This document shows, piece after piece, positions 8,192 through 17,354 of a stretch of DNA of 64,000 bases (position 1 is the first letter of the stretch; every line of letters begins with the position of its first letter). The stretch lies in NCBI RefSeq assembly GCF_008635795.1, contig NZ_VWRQ01000012.1, forward strand, positions 62,001-126,000. The letters run 5' to 3'. A program made the position numbers and the translations under genes. Under the pieces are notes generated by a model. The model was not told the origin of the DNA, made no database searches, and saw only the letters and a list, made by a program, of their open reading frames with translations. This DNA comes from Paenibacillus tepidiphilus (GTDB lineage Bacteria; Bacillota; Bacilli; Paenibacillales; Paenibacillaceae).

Positions 8192-9016
8192 ATGTGGGAA
8201 GCTGTAATCAAGGATATCGCGGGCAAGTTTGATCTTCATCCAGCACCGCCGCAGGATGCGCTGCACTCATTTCCGCTGGCAGGACTGCTGGAGCCGGAGG
8301 GGATGAAGTCTTTCATCGCCTGTTACGGCCCAATGATGAAAGCGCTGGACGATAAAGCGGCTGCGGCATACTTCGGCGGCTGGTTCGCCAGTGTGGCGCT
8401 TGCCGTTCAATATTCAATATCCGTCTATTCCGCCGTTCCGGTGATTAAGCTGGAGGACTTATCCGTGCATCTTATTCCGGCCAACGGATTTTGCCGGGTG
8501 GCGTTCTCCCTTGAGCCATGGGTTATGGCTTCCGCTCCTGAAGCAGCAGCAGACAGGGAGAACTGGCGCAGCAAGGTGTTCGAGGCCTTCTACCATGATA
8601 CCGCCGCTCCATTACTGTTGACACTGTCCACGGTTACCGGGTTGTCTTTGAGTGAAATCTGGGGTCAGCAGCCGACTAAATTCAACTATTATGTGGAATT
8701 ACTCTCTTCCAGCGGAACCGACCTGAACGGTAACGAAAATACCCTGCCTGCCGGCAGAATAGCGGAGGATTACCGTGCTCTGAAAGAGCTGGACGGTTCT
8801 GTATTCGGCTTGCGCCGCAATCCGTTCCAGGTGACCGTCCGAAAGATCGAAGCGCTGGAAACGCCGGACAAGCTGATCAACATGCGCAACCGCTGCTGCC
8901 AATATTACCGTACAGAAGGCGGAAGCTACTGTTATACCTGCCCGCGTCTGAAAGAAGAGGAGCGCGCCGCCCGGCGGGTGGAATTCCGGCAGCAAGCAGC
9001 AGGCAAGCAAGCCTAG
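8192..9016 (+). CDS. FhuF-like [2Fe-2S] ferric-siderophore reductase
   Basis: 274 aa protein with IucA/IucC-C-terminal/FhuF-like features. The C-terminus carries the diagnostic C-C-x10-C-x2-C cluster motif (RCCQYYRTEGG...YCYTCPRL) that binds the [2Fe-2S] centre in FhuF and FchR-type reductases. The likely role is reductive release of iron from an imported ferric siderophore in the cytoplasm. ATG 8192 is chosen for its strong GAGGAGGAG ribosome site; the in-frame ATG at 8156 has none. It lies 45 bp after the ATPase gene, presumably in the same Fur-controlled operon, and ends before a terminator. Confidence 0.85.
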   Translation: MWEAVIKDIAGKFDLHPAPPQDALHSFPLAGLLEPEGMKSFIACYGPMMKALDDKAAAAYFGGWFASVALAVQYSISVYSAVPVIKLEDLSVHLIPANGFCRVAFSLEPWVMASAPEAAADRENWRSKVFEAFYHDTAAPLLLTLSTVTGLSLSEIWGQQPTKFNYYVELLSSSGTDLNGNENTLPAGRIAEDYRALKELDGSVFGLRRNPFQVTVRKIEALETPDKLINMRNRCCQYYRTEGGSYCYTCPRLKEEERAARRVEFRQQAAGKQA

Positions 9017-9061
9017 TCCGGTTAACAGCAATTAGTAGACGATTTAAAGGCTGCTTCATAC

Positions 9062-9112
9062 ATCAACAATCGCCGAAGGCTCCCTGTCATTGACAAGGGA
9101 GCCTGTTCGTTG
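9062..9112 (+). terminator. terminator of the iron operon
   Basis: AGGCTCCCT and AGGGAGCCT form the core stem (about 9077-9104), extended by AACAA/TTGTT further out. The U-tract is weak. Confidence 0.65.
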
Positions 9113-9244
9113 TTAAAGTTGGGAAGGCCTGAAGAAGGTTTGACGCTTGGCAGGAAAATGGCCGAAATGAATGAATATACTATTAACTGTAAAACTGTAA
9201 GATAGACGGCATTTATATTTATCGTATTCAAAGGAGCAGAATGT

Positions 9245-10156
9245 ATGGATATCCTGAAGATTGAAGAAGAGCTGCGGAAGCGGGTTCCCGACGGCACTGT
9301 GAAGCGGCAGGAGCCGCTGAAACCGCATGTCTTTACAAGCATAGGCGGGCAGGCGGACATTTTGGCGATTCCGGCGACGTATGAAGAGGTCCATCTGATT
9401 GTTACATACGCGCGGGAGCATGATATTCCGCTCACGATTCTGGGCAATGGCTCGAATGTGATTATCCGTGACGGCGGCATCCGCGGTATTGTTCTGTTAA
9501 CCTCGGGCATGGTGGATACAGGTCTTAAAGACGGACTGCTCTACGCAGCCTGCGGCGCCAAGATTATCGACGTCTCCCGATTTGCCCTGGAACAGGCACT
9601 GGCCGGTCTGGAATTTGCCTGCGGCATTCCCGGTACGGTGGGCGGTGCTTTGTATATGAACGCGGGAGCCTATGGCGGAGAAATCAAGGATGTGCTGCAT
9701 AGCGCCCTGGTCATTGACAAGGATGGGCGCATGGTTACCCTTCAAGGCGAGGACCTGCAGTGGGGGTACCGGAAAAGCATTTTCTCCGGCGGCGGCTACA
9801 TCGTGCTGGAGGCACGCTTCAACTTGCAGCCCGGAGAGAAGACGGCGATTAAGGCGGCAATGGATGAATTAACCTTCATGCGCGAATCGAAGCAGCCGCT
9901 GGAGTATCCGTCCTGCGGCAGCGTCTTCAAACGTCCTCCGGGACGGTATGCCGGGCAGCTGATTCAGGAGAGCGGCCTGCAGGGGACGCGTATCGGCGGC
10001 GCCGAGGTTTCCCGCAAGCATGCCGGCTTTATTGTCAACGTGGACAATGCCACAGCCGGTGAATACATCGGATTAATCCGCCATGTGCAGGCCACGGTGA
10101 AGGGTAAATTCGGCGTCGAGCTGGAGACGGAAGTCGAGATCATCGGCGAAGAATAG
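9245..10156 (+). CDS. murB: UDP-N-acetylenolpyruvoylglucosamine reductase
   Basis: MurB catalyses the NADPH-dependent reduction of UDP-GlcNAc-enolpyruvate to UDP-MurNAc in peptidoglycan precursor synthesis. The 303 aa protein has the FAD-binding fold (GQADILAIPATYEEV, LGNGSNVIIRDGGIRG), a GTVGGALYMNAGAYGGE block, and the C-terminal catalytic region SCGSVFKRP with the serine proton donor, followed by a late Glu-containing segment. Short length and motif pattern suit the type II enzymes of Bacillota. The start is ATG 9245 after AAAGGAG. It is single-gene, with a convergent terminator downstream. Confidence 0.96.
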   Translation: MDILKIEEELRKRVPDGTVKRQEPLKPHVFTSIGGQADILAIPATYEEVHLIVTYAREHDIPLTILGNGSNVIIRDGGIRGIVLLTSGMVDTGLKDGLLYAACGAKIIDVSRFALEQALAGLEFACGIPGTVGGALYMNAGAYGGEIKDVLHSALVIDKDGRMVTLQGEDLQWGYRKSIFSGGGYIVLEARFNLQPGEKTAIKAAMDELTFMRESKQPLEYPSCGSVFKRPPGRYAGQLIQESGLQGTRIGGAEVSRKHAGFIVNVDNATAGEYIGLIRHVQATVKGKFGVELETEVEIIGEE

Positions 10157-10193
10157 TCTCTGAAGTGGCACTGAATAAGCACTGAAGAGATAA

Positions 10194-10231
10194 AGAAGAG
10201 GCTGCGGTTATTTGAACCGTAGCCTCTTCTT
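10194..10231. terminator. bidirectional terminator
   Basis: AGAAGAGGCTGCGGTT pairs with AACCGTAGCCTCTTCT around a 4-5 nt loop between convergent murB and the minus-strand gene. Confidence 0.85.
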
Positions 10232-10243
10232 CGTCGTGCATGA

Positions 10244-10579
10244 TCAGTTGGTGGACAAGGTATATTTGCCTCTGTCCGACTGCAGCTTAACAGTATGTCC
10301 GGACTCGTTCTCCAGCTCCAGCCCGGCGACGGCAATTTCATAGGTGCTCTGCGGCAGCGGGACCAGATCCCCGTCTGCATTCATTGTATTCCCTGAGCCT
10401 TTCAGAATCAGAGCACTGTCCAGATAATCATCAATGGTGCTTTCCGCATCACGGTACTCCACAGCTTCAAGCTGAAAATGAACAATGTCCTTATCTTCAA
10501 GCTCCTGCTTCGTAATAACAAGCATAGCGCCCGATTGTGCCTCCAGCCAGTCCTTCAGCTTCTGTACGGTTGCTTCCAT
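10244..10579 (-). CDS. conserved-looking protein of unknown function
   Basis: 111 aa, starting MEATVQKLKDWLEAQSGAMLVITKQELED and ending in a beta-rich part (YEIAVAGLELENESGHTVKLQSDRGKYTLS). It has no membrane segment and no signal peptide. ATG 10579 is preferred because AAGGATGGGGG lies upstream; a longer frame to 10693 adds a non-conserved-looking tail. I do not recognise the family. It stands alone between murB and the queuosine operon. Confidence 0.65.
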   Translation of the reverse strand: MEATVQKLKDWLEAQSGAMLVITKQELEDKDIVHFQLEAVEYRDAESTIDDYLDSALILKGSGNTMNADGDLVPLPQSTYEIAVAGLELENESGHTVKLQSDRGKYTLSTN

Positions 10580-10850
10580 GGCAATGCCCCCATCCTTAAA
10601 ATTGCAGTTTGTCAAAGATAAGTTACCCTTTTCGCCCGATTTGAATCCATGGTGCTCCCACGTTCCTACAAGGAGGGCAGAGAATTTATTCATAACGATG
10701 AAGGCTGGGAGATGTCCTGAATTCCCGGAGCCGTCATCTCATCCAGTGGCTGGAAGCAGCGTCAGGCTTGTCAATCCTTATCCCGCCATGGTATAGTTCA
10801 AACGCTAGCATTAGCGTAAGCAAAGAAGAATTCTGCGCGGGTTGCGCAGG

Positions 10851-10884
10851 AGAGGTTCGCAAACTCCCTCTATAAAAAACTAAG
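10851..10884 (+). ncRNA. preQ1 class I riboswitch
   Basis: AGAGGTTCGCAAACTCCCTCT followed by the A-rich tail TATAAAAAACTAAG matches the compact preQ1-I aptamer (stem AGAGG/CCTCT, then an A-rich strand that forms the pseudoknot). It precedes queFCDE, the preQ0/preQ1 biosynthesis genes, as expected for feedback control. A separate hairpin (CTGCGC/GCGCAG, 10833-10849) lies directly upstream and another (CGGCAT/ATGCCG, 10894-10908) downstream. The switching structure between aptamer and queF could not be settled by eye. Confidence 0.92.
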
Positions 10885-11053
10885 ACCGCTTTCCGGCATC
10901 TAATGCCGCGCGCAAAGGGACGGCCAGTACTGCAGCAGCTACCTGCTCTGCGGCGGATCGGCATGTCTTCTTAGTAGAGCCACGTTTTCGAAATCTCGTT
11001 CTTCTTTCCATTCACGGCGAAGATGCCGGAGGAAAAGAGAGGGGTTTTTTGTC

Positions 11054-11554
11054 ATGTCAGAAGGAAGATTGAAAGAGGAAATGCCGGAGGTTACTCTGCT
11101 GGGAAACCAGGGGACGCAGTACAATTTCGGGTATGATCCCGGCGTGCTGGAGCCGTTTGACAACAAGCATCCAGGCCGCGACTATTTTGTGAAATTCAAC
11201 TGTCCCGAGTTCACCAGTCTATGCCCGGTTACCGGACAACCGGATTTTGGCACAATGTATATCTCATACATTCCGGACGTCAAAATGGTCGAATCCAAGT
11301 CGCTGAAGCTGTATCTGTTCAGCTTCCGCAACCATGGCGATTTTCATGAAGATTGCGTTAACATCATTATGAATGATCTGATCGCTCTGATGCAGCCGCG
11401 GTATATTGAAGTGTGGGGCAAATTCACTCCGCGCGGCGGCATATCCATTGATCCTTACTGTAACTGGGGCAAGCCGGGAACCAAATACGAAGCGATGGCT
11501 GAACACAGGCTGATGAACCATGACCTGTACCCTGAGAAAGTCGACAACCGGTAA
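11054..11554 (+). CDS. queF: NADPH-dependent 7-cyano-7-deazaguanine reductase
   Basis: QueF reduces the nitrile preQ0 to the amine preQ1, the last step before insertion of the base into tRNA. The 166 aa unimodular form has the catalytic Cys57 in [16 protein letters not shown], Asp64 nearby, and the QueF signature [17 protein letters not shown] at residues 79-95. The start is ATG 11054 after GAGAGGGG. It is first of the queFCDE operon, 26 bp before queC, and is probably controlled by the preQ1 riboswitch 170 bp upstream. Confidence 0.96.
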   Translation: MSEGRLKEEMPEVTLLGNQGTQYNFGYDPGVLEPFDNKHPGRDYFVKFNCPEFTSLCPVTGQPDFGTMYISYIPDVKMVESKSLKLYLFSFRNHGDFHEDCVNIIMNDLIALMQPRYIEVWGKFTPRGGISIDPYCNWGKPGTKYEAMAEHRLMNHDLYPEKVDNR

Positions 11555-11580
11555 GGACAACGGGAAAGAGGAGAGAGCAG

Positions 11581-12249
11581 ATGAATAAAAAAGCATTAGT
11601 CGTATTCAGCGGCGGCCAGGACAGCACGACCTGTCTTGTATGGGCCCTCCAGCAATTTGAAGAGGTCCAGGTCGTCACGTTCAATTATAATCAGCGCCAC
11701 GCCGCCGAGATTGAGGTAGCCAAAGAAATAGCCGCCAAATTCGGCGTGAAGCAGCATCTTCTGGATTTGGGCCTGCTGAATCAGCTGGCGCCCAATGCAT
11801 TGACCCGCAGCGACATCGAGATTGAAGCCGGAGAAGAGGGCGAGCTGCCTACTACGTTCGTAGATGGACGAAATCTCTTGTTCCTGTCCTTTGCCGCAAT
11901 CCTCGCCAAGCAGCTGGGTTATGCGCATATCGTGACCGGTGTTTGCCAGACCGATTTCAGCGGGTATCCCGACTGCCGCGATGTGTTCGTGAAATCACTG
12001 AATGTGACTCTCAATTTGTCTATGGACTACGAGTTTGTTATTCATACCCCGCTGATGTGGCTCGATAAAAAAGAAACCTGGGAGCTGGCCGACAAGCTGG
12101 GTCACTTCGATTACATCCGTGAGCACACGCTGACTTGCTACAACGGCATTGTCGGCAGCGGGTGCGGGACCTGTCCGGCCTGCCAGCTGCGCAGCCGCGG
12201 TCTGGCCTTGTATGAAGCAGAAAGGGAGGCCGGACGCCATGCTGAATGA
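11581..12249 (+). CDS. queC: 7-cyano-7-deazaguanine synthase
   Basis: QueC converts CDG (7-carboxy-7-deazaguanine) to preQ0 with ATP and ammonia. The 222 aa protein has the PP-loop SGGQDS at residues 10-15 and a C-terminal zinc site ([12 protein letters not shown], with an earlier Cys in LTCYNG). The start ATG 11581 follows AGAGGAGAG. It overlaps the queD start by 11 bp. Confidence 0.96.
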   Translation: MNKKALVVFSGGQDSTTCLVWALQQFEEVQVVTFNYNQRHAAEIEVAKEIAAKFGVKQHLLDLGLLNQLAPNALTRSDIEIEAGEEGELPTTFVDGRNLLFLSFAAILAKQLGYAHIVTGVCQTDFSGYPDCRDVFVKSLNVTLNLSMDYEFVIHTPLMWLDKKETWELADKLGHFDYIREHTLTCYNGIVGSGCGTCPACQLRSRGLALYEAEREAGRHAE

Positions 12250-12721
12250 AGTTTCGGTCTGCAAAATCTTCACCTTCGACTCCGCCCATCAGCTCGTCGG
12301 GCACAAAGGCAAATGCAGCAATCTGCACGGACATACGTATAAGCTGGAGGTTGTGCTCAAGGGCGTGCCTTCGTTGACAGCCGGGGATTCCGGCGAAGGC
12401 TTCGTCGTCGATTTCGGCGATATCAAGGCAATGGTGAAGACAAGCCTCGTAGACCGGCTGGATCATGCATTTCTGGCTATGGGCAACGAGCCGGTGCTGG
12501 AGACGCTGAAGGCAACCGGTTCTAAGGTGGCACTGCTCTCCTTCCGGACGACAGTAGAGAATATGGCGGCTTACATCGCCTATAAGCTGAAGGAGGCTTC
12601 TCTCCCGCTGTACTCCGTCAAGCTCTGGGAGACGCCGACCTCCTGGGCGGAGGTACTGGCCGCTGACATTCCGGAGGATGGTCCATCCTACCGCCTGCAT
12701 GGGGGCTGTGATTGTGAGTAA
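12239..12721 (+). CDS. queD: 6-carboxy-5,6,7,8-tetrahydropterin synthase
   Basis: QueD makes 6-carboxytetrahydropterin from dihydroneopterin triphosphate, the first committed step to preQ0. The 160 aa T-fold protein has zinc-binding His17, His30 and His32 and catalytic Cys26 in [23 protein letters not shown] 12239 lies inside the end of queC with GGGAGG upstream; longer frames run through queC and are rejected. It overlaps queE by 8 bp. Confidence 0.95.
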   Translation: MLNEVSVCKIFTFDSAHQLVGHKGKCSNLHGHTYKLEVVLKGVPSLTAGDSGEGFVVDFGDIKAMVKTSLVDRLDHAFLAMGNEPVLETLKATGSKVALLSFRTTVENMAAYIAYKLKEASLPLYSVKLWETPTSWAEVLAADIPEDGPSYRLHGGCDCE

Positions 12722-13436
12722 AATTCCGGTGATTGAGATTTTTGGTCCAACGATTCAAGGCGAAGGCGCCGTTATTGGCGTCAAGACGATGTTTGTCCGC
12801 ACCTACGGCTGTGATTACCGCTGTGGCTGGTGTGATTCCGCCTTTACCTGGGACGGCTCGGCCAAAGGCCAGGTGCAGCTGAAGGAGCCGGAAGAGATTC
12901 TTGCTGACCTGGATCAGCTCGCTGCCGGTAATTACGATTGCGTCACGATCTCGGGCGGCAATCCGGCCTTGATCGGCGCGGCTATGGGGGAGTTCATTGA
13001 TCTGCTGCATGCACGGGGGATCCGGGCGGCGATTGAAACCCAGGGCAGCCGGTGGCAGGAGTGGTTCCATGCGGTGGATATTCTGACCATCAGCCCTAAA
13101 CCGCCCAGCTCGGGCATGCACACGGACTGGGAGGTGCTGGATGGTATTATGGCCAATCTGGAGGCAAAGGGTGCGGCCACGCACAGCTTAAAGGTGGTTG
13201 TGTTCGATGCAGAGGACTACGCCTATGCCCGGCAGGTTCATCTGCGATACCCGTCGGTGCCGCTGTTCTTGCAGCCCGGCAATGAGAATGTGACAGAGGA
13301 AGGCGATATTTCCGTCCGGCTGCTGACCAAGCTGGAGTGGCTGTTCCAGCTGGTCATTGCCGATCCGCAGATGAACCGGGTGCGCGTGCTGCCGCAGCTG
13401 CATGCGCTGATCTGGCACAACAAACGGGGGAAATAA
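12714..13436 (+). CDS. queE: 7-carboxy-7-deazaguanine synthase (radical SAM)
   Basis: QueE is the radical SAM enzyme that contracts carboxytetrahydropterin to CDG. The [4Fe-4S]/SAM motif is C33-DYR-C37-GW-C40, the substrate region starts IEIFGPTIQGEG, and SGGNPAL and SPKPPSS are conserved blocks. GTG 12714 is chosen because homologues begin just before IPV-EIFGPTIQGEG and GGGGG lies 8 bases upstream; ATG 12699 is the alternative. It closes the queFCDE operon; a clear terminator follows. Confidence 0.94.
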   Translation: MSKIPVIEIFGPTIQGEGAVIGVKTMFVRTYGCDYRCGWCDSAFTWDGSAKGQVQLKEPEEILADLDQLAAGNYDCVTISGGNPALIGAAMGEFIDLLHARGIRAAIETQGSRWQEWFHAVDILTISPKPPSSGMHTDWEVLDGIMANLEAKGAATHSLKVVVFDAEDYAYARQVHLRYPSVPLFLQPGNENVTEEGDISVRLLTKLEWLFQLVIADPQMNRVRVLPQLHALIWHNKRGK

Positions 13437-13448
13437 AGTATATCTCAG

Positions 13449-13475
13449 GCGGGGTTCCAGGAACCCCGCTTTTGT
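13449..13475 (+). terminator. terminator of queFCDE
   Basis: GCGGGGTTCC pairs with GGAACCCCGC around a single-base centre, followed by TTTTGT. Confidence 0.85.
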
Positions 13476-13584
13476 GTGCGTTGCGGCGTTCAAAATTCAG
13501 CGTGAGTTATCTTCTCCTTTTGTTATAATCAGAGGATGAAATGCAATCTTAATAGATGCGATATAACAAGGGAGAGCTGCTCAA

Positions 13585-14103
13585 ATGACAACCGCACTGA
13601 TGATTATCGATGTTCAGGAAGCGATGTTCTCGTATGACGAGAGGATGTACGACGAAGAAGGGGTTATGGGCCGGATCACATCGCTGCTGCAGAAAGCACG
13701 TCAAGCAGGAGCTCCGGTGGTCTACATCCAGCATACGGAGGACCAGGAGTACACCAGAGGCTTGCCTACCTGGGAGATCAGCCGGATGATTGCACCTCAG
13801 AGCGGAGAGCTGATTGTGGAGAAGCCGACCTGGGATGCGTTTCACCGCACTCCGCTGCACGAGGAGCTGCAGCGCCGGGGAATTACCGGTCTTGTAATTT
13901 GCGGTCTCCAGAGTGAATTTTGTGTCGATACGACCTGCCGCAGAGCATACAGCCTGGGATATTCAAGCATACTGGTAGAGGATGCCGTAAGTACCTTCAG
14001 TAACGGGCGATTTACTGCGGAAGAGATTGTAAGACATCATAACTCTGTGCTGGGCGGCCGGTTCGCAGCGCTGAAGCCGGAGCGCGAAATCAGCTTCGCA
14101 TGA
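13585..14103 (+). CDS. isochorismatase-family cysteine hydrolase
   Basis: 172 aa hydrolase of the isochorismatase-like superfamily. The catalytic triad is visible as Asp9 (MIIDVQ), Lys80 (VEKPTWDAF) and Cys113 (GLQSEFCVDTTCR), with the usual cis-peptide region before the Cys. The substrate cannot be read from sequence; nicotinamidase, ureidoacrylate or other amidase activity is possible. ATG 13585 follows AAGGGAGAG. The stop overlaps the vanW start (ATGA), so the two genes are co-translated. Confidence 0.88.
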   Translation: MTTALMIIDVQEAMFSYDERMYDEEGVMGRITSLLQKARQAGAPVVYIQHTEDQEYTRGLPTWEISRMIAPQSGELIVEKPTWDAFHRTPLHEELQRRGITGLVICGLQSEFCVDTTCRRAYSLGYSSILVEDAVSTFSNGRFTAEEIVRHHNSVLGGRFAALKPEREISFA

Positions 14104-14954
14104 GCGGAGCGTCCGGTAATTTGAAGCCCGTGCGGCGTTCACGTCTGCGGCGACTGGCCGGCAAGCGGTATTTTACACTTAAACGTTATTTGCGCTGGAT
14201 TATATCACCCGGCAAAAGGGCGACGGCGCGCACTATGGAGAATCTGCCGTTTGAAGCAGCAAGCCATGAAACCCCTTTGCTTCGCCGGCTGCGCAATGTG
14301 GACATGCAGCTGCAATACAACAAGATTGTCAATCTCCGCCTGGCCATCGCAAAGCTGGATGGTCTGCTGATCCGCCCGGGAGAGACCTTCTCGTATTGGC
14401 GAAGCATCGGTAAACCCACGAAGCGCAAAGGCTATCTGGAAGGAATGGTGCTGTATTACGGCGGCTTCCGTCCCGGTACGGGCGGGGGGCTGTGCCAGCT
14501 GTCCAATCTGATCTACTGGATGGCGCTGCACACCCCGCTTACCGTGACGGAGCGGCACCGCCACAGCTATGATGTCTTCCCGGATGAACAGCGTACCCAG
14601 CCCTTCGGAAGCGGGGCGACCTGCGCTTATAATTATCTGGATCTGCAGCTGTATAATCCGACCGATTATACCTATCAGCTGCGGCTGAATCTGGACGACA
14701 CCCATCTGCACGGGGAGTGGCGCTGTGACGGCCGGCAGCTATATAGCTATGAGATCTATGAAGCGGACCATGTCATCCACATGGAGCCTTGGGGCGGATA
14801 TGTCCGCAGCAACCGCATCCGGCGCAAGGTGTATACACGCTCCGGCGAGCTGGCCGGCGATGAGGAGGTAGCGGAGAATCATGCGCTGATGATGTATTCG
14901 CCGCTGCTGCATCCACCGGCTGCCGCTGGCCCGCAGGCCATGGCGGATGAATGA
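14100..14954 (+). CDS. VanW-family protein
   Basis: 284 aa with a VanW domain (about residues 60-215). The conserved part runs from LDGLLIRPGETFSYWRSIG through GGFRPGTGGGLCQLSNLIYWMAL to HRHSYDVFPDEQRTQPFG. VanW proteins accompany some glycopeptide-resistance clusters and are common in spore-formers, but the activity is unknown. The N-terminus is basic (RRSRLRRLAGKR) without a clear signal peptide. There are no vancomycin-resistance genes nearby, so resistance should not be inferred. It overlaps the hydrolase gene by 4 bp. Confidence 0.88.
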   Translation: MSGASGNLKPVRRSRLRRLAGKRYFTLKRYLRWIISPGKRATARTMENLPFEAASHETPLLRRLRNVDMQLQYNKIVNLRLAIAKLDGLLIRPGETFSYWRSIGKPTKRKGYLEGMVLYYGGFRPGTGGGLCQLSNLIYWMALHTPLTVTERHRHSYDVFPDEQRTQPFGSGATCAYNYLDLQLYNPTDYTYQLRLNLDDTHLHGEWRCDGRQLYSYEIYEADHVIHMEPWGGYVRSNRIRRKVYTRSGELAGDEEVAENHALMMYSPLLHPPAAAGPQAMADE

Positions 14955-15074
14955 GCAGGGACGCTTTTTAACAATTTTCTGGATAAACTTCGGAGATATA
15001 GGGTTATAACATAGTATGCGTTAACCATTCAGCAGCCATGTTCATAATCCAACATCCGAAGGAGTGGCCAACCG

Positions 15075-16211
15075 ATGAGAGCAGTAACCTATCAAGGCAA
15101 GAAGAAAGTCGAAGTTAAGGAAGTCGCCGATGCCAGGCTGGAGAAGAAAGACGACATTATTGTCCGTATTACCTCGACGGCGATTTGCGGCTCGGACCTG
15201 CATATTTTTAACGGGGAAATTCCCGGCATGCATGACGACTACATTATCGGCCATGAACCGATGGGTATCGTAGAGGAAGTCGGCCCCGAAGTCACCAAGG
15301 TGAAGAAGGGCGACCGGGTCATCGTTCCGTTCAACGTGGCCTGCGGCCAGTGTTACTTCTGCCAGCATGAGATGGAGAGTCAATGCGACCATGCCAACGA
15401 GACCAAGGACACTGGCGGGTATCTCGGATATTCTGATACCTACGGCGGCTTTGCCGGCGGGCAGGCGGAACTGCTGCGGGTGCCTTACGGCAATTTCGGC
15501 CCGTTCGTCGTGCCGGAGGATGCGGAGATGGAGGATGAGAAGCTGCTGTTCCTCTCCGATATTGTACCGACAGCCTGGTGGGGCGTGGAGCATGCCGGCG
15601 TTAAGCCGGGAGATACGGTCATTGTGCTCGGCTGCGGTCCGGTAGGGCTGCTGACACAGAAATTTGCCTGGATGAAGGGAGCTGCACGGGTCATTGCGGT
15701 GGATCACATCGAGTACCGTCTGCTCCATGCCAAAAAGACGAATAACGTGGAAATTTATAACTTTGAGGAAACGAAAGATTTTGAAAAATATATGAAGGAA
15801 ATTACCCGCGGTGGTGCCGATGTCGTCATTGATTGCGTTGGTCTGGATGCCAAGAAGTCGGTGATGGAGAAGGTAGAGACTACCCTGATGCTGCAGGGCG
15901 GCTCGCTTGGTGCTTTCCGGATCGCCTCGGAGGTGGTCCGCAAGTTCGGGACAATTCAACTCGTCGGCGTATATGGCCTGAATTACAACATGTTCCCGCT
16001 GGGTCATCTGTTTGAGCGCAACATCACCCTCAAGATGGGACAGGCGCCGGTGATTCACTACATGCCGCAGCTCTACCAGATGATCAAAGAGAACAAATTC
16101 GACCCGACCGATATTATCACCCACCAGCTGCCGATCAGCCGTGCGGAGCATGGGTATGAGGTATTCAATGAGAAGAAGGAAGATTGTATCAAGGTTATTT
16201 TGAAGCCGTAA
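15075..16211 (+). CDS. zinc-dependent alcohol dehydrogenase, formaldehyde/threonine dehydrogenase-like
   Basis: 378 aa medium-chain dehydrogenase. Catalytic zinc ligands are Cys38 (AICGSDLH), His60 and Glu61 (GHEPMG); structural zinc Cys are 90, 93, 96 and 104 ([15 protein letters not shown]). The nucleotide-binding motif GCGPVG is near residue 190. The long insert after the zinc loop ([18 protein letters not shown]) resembles glutathione-independent formaldehyde dehydrogenases. The substrate is uncertain. The start follows GAAGGAGTGG. It is monocistronic, with a terminator at 16227. Confidence 0.88.
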   Translation: MRAVTYQGKKKVEVKEVADARLEKKDDIIVRITSTAICGSDLHIFNGEIPGMHDDYIIGHEPMGIVEEVGPEVTKVKKGDRVIVPFNVACGQCYFCQHEMESQCDHANETKDTGGYLGYSDTYGGFAGGQAELLRVPYGNFGPFVVPEDAEMEDEKLLFLSDIVPTAWWGVEHAGVKPGDTVIVLGCGPVGLLTQKFAWMKGAARVIAVDHIEYRLLHAKKTNNVEIYNFEETKDFEKYMKEITRGGADVVIDCVGLDAKKSVMEKVETTLMLQGGSLGAFRIASEVVRKFGTIQLVGVYGLNYNMFPLGHLFERNITLKMGQAPVIHYMPQLYQMIKENKFDPTDIITHQLPISRAEHGYEVFNEKKEDCIKVILKP

Positions 16212-16226
16212 GGATGGCGGCGGAGA

Positions 16227-16263
16227 AAGCATGGACCTGTGCAAGCCTGGGTCCGTGCTTTTT
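16227..16263 (+). terminator. terminator of the dehydrogenase gene
   Basis: AAAGCATGGACC pairs with GGGTCCGTGCTTT, followed by T residues. Confidence 0.85.
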
Positions 16264-16403
16264 ATGTTGAAAGATAAGAAAGTGTATCCTCCATGCTATG
16301 AAACAGCTTGTGTGTATACAATGAAAATTACATGCTGCTTTTCTCGGCAACTTGCGGTAAATTAACATAGTGACTTATTTAAGGCGAAAGGACGCTTTCT
16401 ATT

Positions 16404-17318
16404 GTGAATCGCAAAAAACCCCCGCTTCCGGTACCGCTGCTGATGCTGATCGGTATCGTGGCCATCTCTTTCTCTTCCATATTCATCAAATGGTCCGAAG
16501 CGCCGGCCTCCGTGCAGGGCATGTACAGGCTGCTGATCACCGCACTGCTGATGCTGCCCTTCGCGCGGCCATACAGCGGAGCGCTGGTTAAGCTGCGGCG
16601 CAAGGATTGGCTGCTGATCGGCTGCTCCGGCCTGATGCTCGCCCTGCATTTTCTGCTGTGGATGGGTTCGCTGCAGTACACCTCGGTAGCCAGCTCAACG
16701 ATGATCATCGCACTGGAGCCCGTATTCATTATGCTGGGCGCTTATCTTCTTTTCAGGGAAAAGAGCAGCCCTGCCGCAATTCTGGCACTGGTTGTGGCGA
16801 TCGGAGGAATCGGGCTTATCGGCTGGGGTGATATCGGCTTATCGGCCGATAATCTGAAGGGAGATTTGCTCTCTCTGGGAGGAACGATAGCAGTGGCCGT
16901 CCATCTGTTGCTCGGACAGAGACTGGTCTCGCGCATGCCGTCCTATTTATACAGTCTGCTTGTCTTCTTAAGTGCTGGATTTGTCTTTGCGGTATACAAT
17001 CTTGCGGCAGGCATTGCATTCTTCGCATATCCGGCGCGGGAATGGGGGATTTTCCTTCTGCTGGCGGTTGTACCCACGGTATTCGGGCATATTTTGTTCA
17101 ACTGGCTTTTGCAGTTCGCATCGGCGACTACGGTGTCCATGAATATTCTCGGAGAGCCCGTGGGAGCAAGCCTGCTTGCCTATGTGCTGCTCGGCGAGAA
17201 GCTGAGCCTGCTGCAATGGGCCGGCGGCATCCTGGTGCTGGGCGGTCTGGCCGCTTACCTGTATACGGGGCGCGAACGGAACGTGAAGACGGACAACCAG
17301 CTCTCCAATGCTTCATAA
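16404..17318 (+). CDS. EamA/DMT-family membrane transporter
   Basis: 304 aa with about ten membrane helices in two EamA repeats (roughly residues 10-145 and 155-290), the layout of drug/metabolite exporters such as RhaT/YdcZ relatives. The segment SSIFIKWSEAPASVQGMYR is characteristic of the first repeat, and GEPVGASLLAYVLLGEKL of the second. The start is GTG 16404, with AAAGGACG upstream. The substrate is unknown. It ends 36 bp before the methyltransferase gene and may be co-transcribed with it. Confidence 0.85.
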   Translation: MNRKKPPLPVPLLMLIGIVAISFSSIFIKWSEAPASVQGMYRLLITALLMLPFARPYSGALVKLRRKDWLLIGCSGLMLALHFLLWMGSLQYTSVASSTMIIALEPVFIMLGAYLLFREKSSPAAILALVVAIGGIGLIGWGDIGLSADNLKGDLLSLGGTIAVAVHLLLGQRLVSRMPSYLYSLLVFLSAGFVFAVYNLAAGIAFFAYPAREWGIFLLLAVVPTVFGHILFNWLLQFASATTVSMNILGEPVGASLLAYVLLGEKLSLLQWAGGILVLGGLAAYLYTGRERNVKTDNQLSNAS

Positions 17319-17354
17319 ATTTAAATCAGATTCATTAAAGGGGTATTTCATGGC

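Noticed and set aside
7289..8266. 325-codon minus-strand frame opposite the siderophore ATPase
   Set aside because: Antisense to all ABC motifs and without a plausible start region.
14100..14954. Vancomycin-resistance determinant
   Set aside because: The gene encodes a VanW-family protein, but no vanHAX-type or VanRS-type genes lie around it; VanW proteins are widespread in spore-formers without resistance.
15042..16244. 400-codon minus-strand frame opposite the alcohol dehydrogenase
   Set aside because: Antisense shadow of a gene with intact zinc and nucleotide motifs; no ribosome site or family features.
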